From assembly GCF_009569385.1 (NCBI RefSeq), contig NZ_WBOF01000006.1, positions 62,001 through 126,000 on the forward strand: a DNA stretch of 64,000 bases, written 5' to 3'. Below are positions 1 through 8,563 of this stretch, piece by piece (within the stretch, counting starts at the first letter, position 1; each line of letters begins with the position of its first letter). The DNA comes from Streptomyces kaniharaensis. Its GTDB lineage: Bacteria; Actinomycetota; Actinomycetes; Streptomycetales; Streptomycetaceae. Made by a program: the position numbers and the translations under genes. The notes beneath the pieces were generated by a model. That model was not told the origin of the DNA and searched no databases. It worked only from the letters and a program-made list of their open reading frames with translations.

Positions 1-22
1 CCCGGCCGCCGGCCGCCCGGCC

Positions 23-1501
23 GTGACCCGTGCCGCCCGGCCCGGCGACCGGGCGAGCGACCCGCCGGCCGGCTACCTGGTCGCCGGCTACCGCACCGGC
101 GAACTCCTCGGCGCCGGCGCCTGGGGCAGCGTCTACGCAGCCCGCGGCCCCGACGGCACCCAGGCCGCCGTCAAGCTCCTCGGCCCCGCCCGGCTCAGCC
201 CCGGCCAGCGCCGCACCATGGCCCAGATCGCCCACAGCGAGCTGCGCTTCAGCCGCCGCGCCGACCACCCCAACCTGATCCGCACCCTCGCGGTCGCCAC
301 CGTCGACGACCCGGCCCACCCCGCACTCGACGGCGCCCTCGCCCTCGTCATGGAACGCGCCGCCCGCAGCCTCCAGGACCTCCTCGCCGCCGCCCGCCCC
401 GGCGCACCCGTCCCCGGCGCGGAACGCATCCTCACCGAGGTCTGCGCGGGCCTGACCCACATGCACCGGGCCGGGTGGGTGCACGGCGACCTCAAACCCG
501 CCAACGTCCTGCTGATGCCCGACGGCACCGCCAAACTCGCCGACTTCGGCCTCACCGCCGAACTCGAAGGCACCCACGCCTACGCCCCGCCGCTCGGCTC
601 ACCCGACCACGTCCCGCCCGAGTGGTGGTCCGAACGCACCGGCGCGCGCGGCGTCGCCCTGCGCCCCAGTGCAGACGTCTGGGCCTTCGGGGTGCTCGCC
701 CACCAGCTGCTCACCGGCGGCCTGCACCCGTTCCTCGGCGCCACCGCCCGGGCCCGCTCGCTCGCCGCCCAGGCGTACGCGCGGGGCGCGGCACCGCTGC
801 GGCTGGACGCGGCGCTGCCCAGGCGGTGGCGGGCCGCCGTCACGGCCTGTCTGGCGGCCGACCGGGAGGAGCGGGCCCGGGGGGACCTCCGCGCGCTGGT
901 GGCGGCGGCCACGGCCCGTCCGGCCGCCCCACGGCCGCGCCGGGCGGCTATCGCGGGCCTGGCGGCCTGCGCTGCCGCCGTCCTCGCCCTGACCGGCGCC
1001 CCCGAGCCGTTCATGCCCCGGCCGACCGGACGGGCCGTGCCGGGCACGATCCCGGCCGGCTCGGACGTCCCCGCCGCCTACCGCGGCATGATCGAGGACG
1101 CCGCCCGGCGCTGCCCCGAACCCGAGATCACCCCGGCGCTGCTGGCTGCCATGCTCAAGGCCGAGAGCGGCTTCGACCCGAGCGCCGCCCGGCCCGAGAC
1201 CGGCGAGTACGGCATCGCCATGTGGACGCCCGGCGTCTTCAACGCCTGGGCCAAGGCCGCAGCCCACCCCGGCCCCAAGGACTACATGGACCCGGGCGAC
1301 GCGATCGCCGCCATGGGCAACTACGTCTGCTGGCTCGACCAGCAGTTGAAGCACCGTGGCATGACCCGCGGCCTGCCCGCCCTCGTCGCCGCCGCCTACC
1401 GCACCAGCGACAAGACCGTGGCCGAGGAGGGCGGCGTCCCCGCGCGGGTCCGCCCGCACGTCGACCGGGTGCTCCGGTACCTCGCCGACTATGGCGGGTG
1501 A
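23..1501 (+). CDS. Ser/Thr protein kinase fused to a lytic-transglycosylase-like domain
   Basis: A 492-residue protein that appears to couple a cytoplasmic kinase to an outside muralytic domain. The kinase spans about residues 20-290: glycine loop GAGAWGS, ATP lysine K51 in AAVKLL, catalytic loop HGDLKPAN at 154-161, DFG at 174-176. The loop reads HGD instead of HRD, so it is a non-RD kinase; such kinases often do not depend on activation-loop phosphorylation. After an Ala/Pro/Arg linker, residues 307-326 form one hydrophobic membrane segment. Residues 350-490 resemble the goose-lysozyme/SLT fold, with candidate catalytic E381 in AESGFDPSA and EYGIAMWTP after it. The start is the first GTG in the window; an earlier start would lie outside the window. 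Kinase and membrane segment are clear; the muralytic activity is inferred. Confidence 0.85.
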   Translation: MTRAARPGDRASDPPAGYLVAGYRTGELLGAGAWGSVYAARGPDGTQAAVKLLGPARLSPGQRRTMAQIAHSELRFSRRADHPNLIRTLAVATVDDPAHPALDGALALVMERAARSLQDLLAAARPGAPVPGAERILTEVCAGLTHMHRAGWVHGDLKPANVLLMPDGTAKLADFGLTAELEGTHAYAPPLGSPDHVPPEWWSERTGARGVALRPSADVWAFGVLAHQLLTGGLHPFLGATARARSLAAQAYARGAAPLRLDAALPRRWRAAVTACLAADREERARGDLRALVAAATARPAAPRPRRAAIAGLAACAAAVLALTGAPEPFMPRPTGRAVPGTIPAGSDVPAAYRGMIEDAARRCPEPEITPALLAAMLKAESGFDPSAARPETGEYGIAMWTPGVFNAWAKAAAHPGPKDYMDPGDAIAAMGNYVCWLDQQLKHRGMTRGLPALVAAAYRTSDKTVAEEGGVPARVRPHVDRVLRYLADYGG

Positions 1502-1524
1502 ACGGGCGCGGCGACATGCAGGGA

Positions 1525-1565
1525 AGCCCCTGGCCCCGCCGGAAGGTCGGCGAGGGTCAGGGGCT
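1525..1565. terminator. Hairpin between convergent genes
   Basis: AGCCCCTG near 1525 pairs with CAGGGGCT ending at 1565, and the stem can be extended with a mismatch by CC/GG. It lies in the 84-base gap between the kinase fusion and the oppositely oriented surface-protein gene, so it may end transcription from both sides. No T tract follows, as is usual in this group. Confidence 0.55.
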
Positions 1566-1585
1566 CCGTGGTGCCCGCTAGCGGC

Positions 1586-2566
1586 TCAGGAGGAGCGGCG
1601 GGTGCGGCGGGCGTAGACCAGGCCGGCGCCGCCCAGCACCAGCACGGTGCCGACGCCGGCGACCAGCAGGGTGCCGTCGCTACCGGTGCTGGCCAGCTTC
1701 TTGCCGTCCGACGCGGGGGCGCCCTTGATCGGGGTGGGGACGCTGACCTTGGCGGGCATGATCAGCGGCTTGTCCGGGTTGACCGTGGTGCCGGCCGGCG
1801 GGGTCTGCACCGGGACGGTGGCGGTCGGCGTGCTCGACGGCGCCGGGCTGCTCGGGACGGCGGTCGGGGCCCCGGTGGCCGGGGTGGTGGGCACGGCGGT
1901 GGCGGACGCGGTCGCCGAAGGCGTGGCGGGCTGCGTCGGCGGGACCGGCGGCTTCGGGGCGGCGGTCGGCGTGTCCGACGGCTTGGCGGTCGGGGTGGCG
2001 GTGGCGGACGGGGTGTGCGTCGGCGAGCTGCTGGGCAGCGCCGTCGGGCTCTTCGACGGGGTCGCGGTGGCCGTCGGCGAGGGCTCGCCGGTCGGGGCCG
2101 GCGTCTTCTTGCCGCCGCAGTCGACCTTGAACACCTTGTGCTTCGGGTTGTTCAGGTTCGGGTCGTCCTCCGGCAGCTCGCCGTCGACCAGCTGGACCGA
2201 GGCCCAGTAGAGCTTGTAGTGGCCGTCCGGCAGCTCGATGTCCTCGGTGCGGACATCGCCGTTCTCGTCGACCGGGAGGTCGCCGAACGCGACCTTCTCC
2301 TCCTTGTTGCCCTTGACCTCGGCGATCATCCAGATCACGTCCTGGCCGGGGTCGAAGCCGAAGGAGTCCAGGTAGAACGTGCAGACCTTGGGCTCGTTGC
2401 GGGTGTCCTCCTGGCCCGTGGCGGCGTCGTGGATCTTCACGGTGCCGTTGTTGCCGGGGGCGCCCTTGCCGCCGGGGGCGGCGTGGGCGGCGGGGGCGAG
2501 CAGCATCAGCGCGGCGGCGGTCGGGACGGCGACGAGCGAGCGTGCTGCGGTGGAGCGGATGTGCAT
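1586..2566 (-). CDS. Secreted cell-wall-anchored protein with LASTG sorting signal
   Basis: A 326-residue exported protein. The start chosen is the ATG at 2566, giving MHIRSTAARS, a hydrophobic core and an AHA-A cleavage site; the frame is open further upstream, but only this start puts the signal peptide at the N terminus. Residues about 30-165 form a globular domain of unknown function with two cysteines. About 120 residues of Pro/Thr/Ser/Ala repeats follow, typical of a wall-spanning stalk. The C terminus has LASTG, a hydrophobic stretch and RRTRRSS, a complete sorting signal. Streptomycete class E sortases use LAXTG motifs, so covalent attachment to peptidoglycan is likely. No sortase gene is in the window. 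Confidence 0.85.
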   Translation of the reverse strand: MHIRSTAARSLVAVPTAAALMLLAPAAHAAPGGKGAPGNNGTVKIHDAATGQEDTRNEPKVCTFYLDSFGFDPGQDVIWMIAEVKGNKEEKVAFGDLPVDENGDVRTEDIELPDGHYKLYWASVQLVDGELPEDDPNLNNPKHKVFKVDCGGKKTPAPTGEPSPTATATPSKSPTALPSSSPTHTPSATATPTAKPSDTPTAAPKPPVPPTQPATPSATASATAVPTTPATGAPTAVPSSPAPSSTPTATVPVQTPPAGTTVNPDKPLIMPAKVSVPTPIKGAPASDGKKLASTGSDGTLLVAGVGTVLVLGGAGLVYARRTRRSS

Positions 2567-2959
2567 GGGTGTTCCATCGGGTGTGGCAGGCCGGGACGAG
2601 CCTGCACGGTGGGGAGGGAGCCCTCGGCGGCCGGTCGGCCTTGCGGCCGGTGACGTACGACGGGAGGGGCACAAAAGTTCCCCGAGAGGGACACATGACG
2701 CAAGACCTGTTTGTGCTGTTTGCCTGAAATCAGAAGGAAAATCCGACTAGTCTGCTACAACAATCCGATCAACGGGTTGTGGTGAAGTCGTGTTCGCCGA
2801 TTCGGCGCCGACCCGTCGGCAGCCCGCCGACCGGGGGCCGGTGGCTGGTATTGACCGGTCGTCGGGCCGGGACCGCGTGTCGGGCGGCGATGGCGGCGGT
2901 GGTTCTTTATCGTCGATGTCCGCCCAGTCAGCAGCCGATCAGACCCGCGGGAGTGCGCG
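2567..2959. other. Divergent intergenic region, likely promoters
   Basis: The 393 bases separate the surface-protein gene (leftward) from the flavoprotein gene (rightward). A pocket at about 2690-2775 is much more AT-rich than its surroundings and is the best place for a promoter. TTGACC at 2851-2856 looks like a -35 hexamer, but no convincing -10 follows at the proper distance. I see no operator palindrome or RNA gene. Confidence 0.4.
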
Positions 2960-4273
2960 ATGCCAGGCCGAGAGCAGCAGATGCCCGAACCCGGACTCGC
3001 ACCGGCCCGCACCGAGGATCGCGCGGACGTCGTCGTGGTCGGCGCCGGCCCGGCCGGCTCCACCGCCGCCTACCACCTGGCCCGCACCGGGCTGGACGTG
3101 CTGCTGCTGGAGAAGTCGGCGTTCCCCCGCGAGAAGGTCTGCGGCGACGGCCTGACCCCCCGCGTCGTCAAACAGTTGACCGACCTCGGCATCGATGTCT
3201 CCGAACCGGCCGGCTGGCTGCACAACCGCGGCCTTCGACTGGTCGCCGGCCACCGCCGGATGGAGTTCGACTGGCCCGAACTGTCCGCGTTCCCCGGCCA
3301 TGGACTGGTCCGGCGGCGCGCCGACTTCGACGAACTGCTCGCCCGCCGCGCCGCCTCGGCCGGCGCCCGGCTGATCGAACGGGCCAATGTGGCGGGCCCG
3401 TTGCTCGACGAGCGGACCGGCCGGATCGCCGGCGTCACCGCCCGGCTCGGCGAGGACCGGCGGCCCGTCGTCTACCGCGCCCCCGTCGTGGTCGCCGCCG
3501 ACGGCAACTCCACCCGCCTCTCGGTCGCCATGAAGCGCTACCGCCGCACCGACCGTGCGATGGGCGTCGCCTACCGGACGTACGTCACCACCCCCCGCCA
3601 CGAGGACCGTTACCTGGAGGCCTGGCTCGACCTGCGCAACCCCGACGACCCGGCCCGCCGCCTCCTGCCCGGCTACGCCTGGGTGTTCGGCATGGGCGAC
3701 GGCACCGCCAACGTCGGCCTCGGCGTCCTCAACACCGCCGGCATCGACCTCGACTGGCGGGACCTGCTTCGCCGCTGGTGCGCCGACCTGCCGCCCGACT
3801 ACGGCTACACCCCCGACGCCGTCACCGAACCGATCCGCGGCTCCGCCCTCCCCATGGGCCTCAACCGCCAACCCCACTACGCCGACGGCCTGTTGCTGAT
3901 CGGCGACGCGGGCGGCACGGTCAGCCCGGGCACCGGCGAGGGCATCGCCTACGCCATGGAGTCCGGCCGCTACGCCGCCGAGACGATCGTCCAGGCTCTC
4001 GCCCGCCGCACCGACCGCGGTCGCGAACTCGCCCTCCGCGCCTACCCGCAGGCCCTGCGCTCCGCCTACGCGGGCTACTTCGCGCTCGGCCGCCTCGCCG
4101 CCGACCTCCTCGGCCGCCCCAGGCTCCTCGGCGCCGCGGGCGCGGCGGGCCTCGGCCGCCCCGCCCTGCTGAAGGTGGCGTTCCGGCTCATGGTCAACCT
4201 GACCGAACCCAACTCGAAGGACGCCCTCGACCGGCTGCTCCACCTGATCGGACGGGTGGCACCGGGAAGGTGA
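2960..4273 (+). CDS. Geranylgeranyl reductase family FAD-dependent oxidoreductase
   Basis: A 437-residue flavoprotein. An FAD Rossmann motif, VVVGAGPAGSTAAYHLA, lies at about residues 26-42 with the acidic strand end LLLEK. EKVCGDGLTPR follows, as is typical of the geranylgeranyl reductase group, and the second FAD signature GDAGGTVSPGTGEGIAYAME is near residue 315. These enzymes reduce double bonds of prenyl chains such as geranylgeranyl diphosphate or menaquinone side chains; the substrate here is not known. The ATG at 2960 has GGGAG six bases upstream; a second ATG at 2981 is less well served. In streptomycetes such a gene often sits near respiratory genes; no nuo or menaquinone genes are visible here. 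Confidence 0.85.
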   Translation: MPGREQQMPEPGLAPARTEDRADVVVVGAGPAGSTAAYHLARTGLDVLLLEKSAFPREKVCGDGLTPRVVKQLTDLGIDVSEPAGWLHNRGLRLVAGHRRMEFDWPELSAFPGHGLVRRRADFDELLARRAASAGARLIERANVAGPLLDERTGRIAGVTARLGEDRRPVVYRAPVVVAADGNSTRLSVAMKRYRRTDRAMGVAYRTYVTTPRHEDRYLEAWLDLRNPDDPARRLLPGYAWVFGMGDGTANVGLGVLNTAGIDLDWRDLLRRWCADLPPDYGYTPDAVTEPIRGSALPMGLNRQPHYADGLLLIGDAGGTVSPGTGEGIAYAMESGRYAAETIVQALARRTDRGRELALRAYPQALRSAYAGYFALGRLAADLLGRPRLLGAAGAAGLGRPALLKVAFRLMVNLTEPNSKDALDRLLHLIGRVAPGR

Positions 4274-4439
4274 GACGCCTCTCTGCCAGGTCGTGTTGAC
4301 GGGTGATCAACCGATTCGCTCGCCTGGTGCCGGACCGGACAACCGCCGATCGTCGCACCCCGACGTGCGGCGACGGCAGGCCGGTCTTCGCTGCGGAATT
4401 CCGTGGCGGGGAGGCCTGAGGGCGGGATAGGAAGGGCGG

Positions 4440-5033
4440 GTGAGCACCATCGAGACCATCACCGATCAACGGGGCTTCCGCCCCACAGTCCTCGATCTGG
4501 GAGACGTCCTCCTGCGCCCGTGGGGCCGCGCCCTCGACCTCCCCGGCGGGACGGTCCCGGCCCTCGTGGCCGCCGCGGCCGACCCGGTGATCAGCCGCTG
4601 GAACCCGGTCCCCGCCGCCGACCCGGCCGCCGCCGAGGCCTACCTGGACCGCTGCGACACCGGCTGGGCCGAGGGCAGATCCGCCGCCTTCGCGATCACC
4701 GACGCCACGGACGGCACCCTGTGCGGCAACGTCGCCCTGCGCTGGACCGACCGCGAGGACGGGCTCGCGATGATCGGCTACTGGCTCCTCACGGCCGCGC
4801 GCGGCCGAGGCATCGCCAGCCGCGCCACCACCGCCGTCACCCACTGGGGCATCACCACCGCCGCCGCGCGCCGCATCGAAATCGCCCACGCCGTCGGCAA
4901 CGACGCCTCCTGCCGCGTCGCCGAGCGCTGCGGCTTCCCCTATGAGGGCACCCTCCGGGCCTCCTACCGCTTCGCCGACGGCGAGTACCACGACGAACAC
5001 CTCCACGCCCGCCTCGCCAGCGACCCGGCGTAA
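4440..5033 (+). CDS. GNAT family N-acetyltransferase, RimJ/RimL type
   Basis: A 197-residue acetyl-CoA-dependent acetyltransferase. The GTG at 4440 is preceded by AGGAAGGGCG. The fold is read from VISRWNPVP near residue 50, the strand IGYWLLTAARGRGIASRA containing the acetyl-CoA loop R-G-R-G-I-A, and the C-terminal NDASCRVAERCGFPYEGTLR typical of RimJ/RimL enzymes. Substrates of this class are protein N termini, amines or small molecules; none can be assigned. It stands alone, 166 bases after the flavoprotein gene, and its 3' end overlaps a doubtful minus-strand reading frame. Confidence 0.85.
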   Translation: MSTIETITDQRGFRPTVLDLGDVLLRPWGRALDLPGGTVPALVAAAADPVISRWNPVPAADPAAAEAYLDRCDTGWAEGRSAAFAITDATDGTLCGNVALRWTDREDGLAMIGYWLLTAARGRGIASRATTAVTHWGITTAAARRIEIAHAVGNDASCRVAERCGFPYEGTLRASYRFADGEYHDEHLHARLASDPA

Positions 5034-5299
5034 CCCCACGACCGGCCTCCGGCCCTCTCGTAGACGACGCACAGCCACGGCCGTCGCACGTCGGGCAGCC
5101 GAGCCAGCGTGCGGAGGAGAAGGTCGCGGTCGGGCCGGAACAGGGACGGCGGGCGCAGCGGCAGCGGGTCGTCGCGCTGGACACCGTCCGGCAGACCGCC
5201 GGCGGCCGGGGCCCGCTGGTGGGCCTGCACCGGCAGCGCGATCCGGGACACGGGGGCGCTCAGCCCGGCACCGCACCCCGCACACGCGAACACCGCCAT
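4964..5299 (-). pseudogene. Possible fragment of a zinc-ribbon hypothetical protein
   Basis: A 111-codon frame whose first 30 residues (MAVFACAGCGAGLSAPVSRI) look like the N terminus of a common streptomycete zinc-ribbon hypothetical protein, with one CxxC pair. The partner cysteine pair expected near the C terminus is missing, and the last 25 codons run antisense through the end of the acetyltransferase gene. I read it as a decayed or truncated gene 88 bases left of the insertion sequence. It may instead be a short functional gene or chance coding. Confidence is low. Confidence 0.35.
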
Positions 5300-5387
5300 G
5301 CACTCTGCCCCCGCTCACAGCCCTGCGGAGTATCCCGCCTCGCGGGTCGAACACCAACGGGTTTTCCCGACGCCGGCGCGGGCCGCT

Positions 5388-5421
5388 CGAGAAGTCGACT
5401 GGGCGACTCTGCTGGCGAAGT
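5388..5421 (+). repeat. Left terminal inverted repeat of the IS
   Basis: It begins CGAGAAGTCG and ends CTCTGCTGGCGAAGT. The reverse complement of 7189-7222 matches it except at four positions in the middle (11, 13, 16 and 17). The outer 10 and inner 17 bases are identical. Confidence 0.88.
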
Positions 5422-5490
5422 CGCTGGGGGTGGGTGTGGGACAGTAAGTGCCTGTCGGTTGGGGTGGGTTGGCTGTTTGTAGGGGTGGTT

Positions 5491-7176
5491 GTGCTTCGGC
5501 CTGTGGGGGCGTATGGGATTCCGGCGGAGACTGCGGCGTTGGCTCGTAGGGTTCATCCGGGTGGGACCGATGAGATGCGGGTGCGGGACGCGCTGGGCCC
5601 GTTGTTCAGCGACGAGGACTTCACCGCGGGGGAGTTCGAGGAGATGTACGCGGACCTGGGGCGGCCCGGTATCTCGCCGGCCCTGCTGGTGATGGTCACG
5701 GTCCTGCAGTTCCTGCACAACCTCTCCGACCGGGACGCCGCGGTCGCGGTGGCCGATCGGATCTCCTGGAAGTACGCGCTGGGGCTGGAGCTGGAGTACA
5801 CCGGTTTCGATGCCAGCGTGTTGTGCGAGTTCCGCGCCCGTCTGGCGTCCGGCGATCGGGCTGATGCCCTGCTGTCGCTGATGCTGGAGCGTTTGAAGGC
5901 CGCCGGCCTGGTGCGCTCGGGCGGGCGGCAGCGCACCGACTCGACTCACGTCCTGGCGTGCGTGCGCAGGCTGAACCGCATCGAGTGCCTGGGGGAGGCC
6001 CTGCGCGCGGCCCTGGAGGAGATCGCCCGCACCAGCCCCGGCCTGATCGTGCCGCTGCTCGGGCCCGGCTGGGACGAGCGCTACGGCCGCAAGGTCGAGA
6101 CCAGTAGGCTCCTGCGCCGAAAGAACGCCTCGGCCGCCAGGCTCGCCGAGCAGATCGGCGCCGACGGCCAGAGCCTGATCGCCGCCATCGACGCGGATGC
6201 CACCGCCGGGTGGATGAACGACCTCCCGCAGGTCAAAATCATGCGCGAGCTGTGGGATCAGCACTTCGAGGCCACCGGCACCGGCCAACTGCGCTACCGG
6301 GACACCAGGGAACTGCCGCCGTCGGCACAGCGCATCCGCTCGCCCCACGAGATCGACGCCCGCTATAGCACCAAGGGCACGCCCGGCGCAGACAGCGTGG
6401 AGTGGACCGGCTCCAAGGGCCACCTGACCGAGTCCTGCGACGAGGACTTACCCAACCTGGTCACCGACGTCCACACCACCTGCGCCACCGAACCCGACGT
6501 CAGCGCCACCACCCCCATCCAGGACAAACTCATCGACCGGGACCTGAAGCCGGGTGAGCACCTGACGGACTCCGGCTACCCCACCGGGGCGAACATCGGC
6601 GCGTCCCTGGAGCGCGGCATCACCCTCATCGCGCCCGTCACCATTCAGACCGGCCGAGGCGCCCACAACGGCACGTTCACCCCCAAGGACTTCCACGTCG
6701 ACTGGCAGGCAGGCGTCACCCGCTGTCCCGCCGGGGCCACCAGCATCTCCATGCGGCCGAAGAAGAACGGCCTGATCCGCGTTGCTTTCTCCCGCGCGCA
6801 CTGCAGGCCCTGCCCCATCCGCGCCCAGTGCACCTCCTCCGCCCCCCACCTCGGCCGGAGCCTGGAGATCCATCCCGAACCGATCCACACGGCCCGGATG
6901 CGGATGCAGACCGAACAGGACAGTCCCGAATGGCGCGAGACCTACCGGGTCCGCGCCGGGATCGAAGGCACCGTCTCTCAAGCAGTCCGAGGCCCAGGTC
7001 TGCGGCGTTCCCGCTATCGGGGCCTCGCCAAAACCCACCTCCAGAACGTTCTCATCGGCATCGCGATCAACATCCGCCGACTCGGCGCCCACTACGACAC
7101 CACCACCAGATCAGATCGCCGCCCCACCCGCATCCACGCGCTATGCACCCAACACGGCATCGCAACGACGGCCTGA
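5491..7176 (+). CDS. IS1182 family DDE transposase
   Basis: A 561-residue transposase. I chose the GTG at 5491 because GTAGGGG lies five bases upstream and the resulting N terminus (RPVGAYGIPAETAALARRV) aligns with the usual family start. The frame is open far to the left, beyond the inverted repeat, so longer starts are not meaningful. The N-terminal third is the DUF772-type domain (PALLVMVTVLQFLHNLSDRD). Candidate catalytic residues are D in RQRTDSTHV, D in LTDSGYPTG and E in VRAGIEGTVSQ. A Cys cluster, CRPCPIRAQC, lies before the last acidic residue. No frameshift or stop is seen. Confidence 0.9.
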   Translation: MLRPVGAYGIPAETAALARRVHPGGTDEMRVRDALGPLFSDEDFTAGEFEEMYADLGRPGISPALLVMVTVLQFLHNLSDRDAAVAVADRISWKYALGLELEYTGFDASVLCEFRARLASGDRADALLSLMLERLKAAGLVRSGGRQRTDSTHVLACVRRLNRIECLGEALRAALEEIARTSPGLIVPLLGPGWDERYGRKVETSRLLRRKNASAARLAEQIGADGQSLIAAIDADATAGWMNDLPQVKIMRELWDQHFEATGTGQLRYRDTRELPPSAQRIRSPHEIDARYSTKGTPGADSVEWTGSKGHLTESCDEDLPNLVTDVHTTCATEPDVSATTPIQDKLIDRDLKPGEHLTDSGYPTGANIGASLERGITLIAPVTIQTGRGAHNGTFTPKDFHVDWQAGVTRCPAGATSISMRPKKNGLIRVAFSRAHCRPCPIRAQCTSSAPHLGRSLEIHPEPIHTARMRMQTEQDSPEWRETYRVRAGIEGTVSQAVRGPGLRRSRYRGLAKTHLQNVLIGIAINIRRLGAHYDTTTRSDRRPTRIHALCTQHGIATTA

Positions 7177-7188
7177 CCTAGATCAAAT

Positions 7189-7222
7189 ACTTCGCCAGCA
7201 GAGTCATCCGGCCGACTTCTCG
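7189..7222 (-). repeat. Right terminal inverted repeat of the IS
   Basis: It begins ACTTCGCCAGCAGAG and ends CGACTTCTCG, the inverted partner of 5388-5421. It starts 12 bases after the transposase stop codon. Confidence 0.88.
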
Positions 7223-7356
7223 TGCCCGAAAACGGAGGCCGGCCGGCTGCGCGCCGGGTGGGGCGGAGGCCTAACCTGGAAGGGCGCGTTCCGTGCGCGG
7301 TTTCGGCTCCGTACGCGGTCCGGCTCCGCGCCCGGCCTGGAAGGGAAGCGGTGGCC

Positions 7357-7800
7357 ATGACAGTGGTCTCGGCGGCACTCTTCGGTACCGACTGGCGCCC
7401 CGCGCTGCCCGGTACCGCGGAGCTGCTGCGCGAGTGCGCCGCCCGGGGCTGGACGGTCGTGCTGATCGGGCAGGGCCCCGTCGGGGCACCCGCGCTCACC
7501 GTGACCGCGCCCGGGAGCGACCCCGTCCGGGCCGCCCTCCACCTGGTCGACGGCACCGCCGAGCACGCCGTGTACGTCGCCGCGAGCGTGCGCGAGGTGC
7601 TGGCCGCGCGGCGGGCCGGGGTGCCCTGCCTCGCGCTGGAGACCGGCCGGGACACCGGCGTGGAACTGCGGGCGGCGGGCGCGGCCGAGGTCCACCGCGA
7701 CCCCGCCGCCCTGCTGCGGGTGCTGGACGACAGCCTGCTCGCCCGCCCCCGGGCCTTCGGGCCCGTGGGCGCGGGATCAGGCCGTCCCGGGGGCGGTTAG
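7357..7800 (+). CDS. HAD-like hydrolase-fold hypothetical protein
   Basis: A 147-residue protein of Rossmann-like make-up: a strand-helix start (TVVSAALFGTDWRPALPGTA), then LLRECAARGWTVVLIGQG, resembling the first two motifs of HAD phosphatases. The first motif lacks the usual DxD nucleophile pair (FGTDW), so activity is doubtful. The ATG at 7357 follows GGAAGGGAAGCGG; a GTG six bases earlier is also possible. It is the first rightward gene after the insertion sequence and precedes a run of closely packed small genes. Confidence 0.6.
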   Translation: MTVVSAALFGTDWRPALPGTAELLRECAARGWTVVLIGQGPVGAPALTVTAPGSDPVRAALHLVDGTAEHAVYVAASVREVLAARRAGVPCLALETGRDTGVELRAAGAAEVHRDPAALLRVLDDSLLARPRAFGPVGAGSGRPGGG

Positions 7801-7868
7801 CGCATGGCCGTACCGGGCAACCGCCCCGGTACGGGGGCACGTCACCGGAAGTGTCGGAGGTGACCGAG

Positions 7869-8261
7869 ATGGACGGACCCGCGTTGAGCGGATGGGAGCG
7901 GCGGCTCCTCGAGGAGATCGAGTCCGATCTGCGTCAGGACACCCGCCTCGACCGGAAGCTGAGCACGATGGGTGCCAAGCGGCCGGGCCGGGTCGGGACC
8001 GCGCTGCGCGGCGTGGCCCGCCGGGTGCCGGGCGGGGTGGTGCTCACCGCGCTCGTGATGACGGCGATCTGCCTGAGCGTGGGCCTGCGGACCCCGACCG
8101 TGGCCGTGGCCATCGCCCTCTCGGTGGTCTGGGCGGCCTCCGTGACCGTCGCCGCCGCCGCGACGGTGCTGCTGCGCCGCCGCTCCGGCGCCCGGCACCG
8201 CGACCCGCTCGAACGCCCCGAAGGGCGTGAGCGCCGGCCCTGGGACCAACCGGAGCTGTGA
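7869..8261 (+). CDS. DUF3040 family membrane protein
   Basis: A 130-residue protein with the DUF3040 layout: the N-terminal helix LSGWERRLLEEIESDLRQD, a basic linker, then two hydrophobic segments (about residues 57-78 and 81-103) and a charged tail. The ATG at 7869 is preceded by GGAGG. The family is common in actinobacteria and of unknown function. The stop codon overlaps the next start (GTGATGA), so translation is coupled to the PRC-barrel gene. Confidence 0.82.
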   Translation: MDGPALSGWERRLLEEIESDLRQDTRLDRKLSTMGAKRPGRVGTALRGVARRVPGGVVLTALVMTAICLSVGLRTPTVAVAIALSVVWAASVTVAAAATVLLRRRSGARHRDPLERPEGRERRPWDQPEL

Positions 8262-8560
8262 TGAGCACCGACCTGTGGGAGTACCGCCCGGGCTCCCACC
8301 ACGCCGCCGAACTGAGCCTGGCCGGCTACGAGGTCGAGGCGACCGACGGACCGCTCGGCCGGGTCGTCCAGGACGCCGGTGACCACCTGCTGGTCGACGC
8401 CGGTCCGTGGGTCCCGGGCTCCCGCGTGGTCGTCCCGGTCGGCCTGGTGGCCCGGATCGACCACCTGGAACTGACCGTCCACCTGGACTGCCCGCGCGCC
8501 CGGGTCCGTTCCGCGCCGCCGCCCGCCGCCGTCGACGTCACCGCCCAGGACCCGCGGTGA
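8261..8560 (+). CDS. PRC-barrel domain hypothetical protein
   Basis: A 99-residue protein starting at the ATG that overlaps the stop of the DUF3040 gene. Residues about 18-70 (LSLAGYEVEATDGPLGRVVQ, then a strand-rich run with DHLLVDAG and VVVPVGLVARID) resemble a PRC-barrel, a small beta barrel found in ribosome-maturation and stress proteins. The acidic and Pro/Ala-rich tail is likely disordered. It is co-transcribed with the neighbouring genes on both sides. Confidence 0.72.
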   Translation: MSTDLWEYRPGSHHAAELSLAGYEVEATDGPLGRVVQDAGDHLLVDAGPWVPGSRVVVPVGLVARIDHLELTVHLDCPRARVRSAPPPAAVDVTAQDPR

Positions 8561-8563
8561 GCC

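Larger units (their letters stand above)
5388..7222 (+). mobile_element. IS1182-like insertion sequence, about 1835 bp
   Basis: The element is bounded by 34-bp imperfect terminal inverted repeats matching at 30 of 34 positions, with one transposase gene filling most of the interior. Transposase sequence (TDST, LTDSGY, GIEGT and a Cys cluster) places it with IS1182-type elements. No clear target duplication can be read: bases left of 5388 and right of 7222 do not repeat, so the exact ends may differ by a few bases or the copy may be old. Both ends and the gene are intact, so it could still be active. Confidence 0.88.

Noticed and set aside
7223..7356. Target duplication of the insertion sequence
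   Set aside because: Bases outside 5388 and 7222 were compared for direct repeats of 3-10 bases and none stands out.
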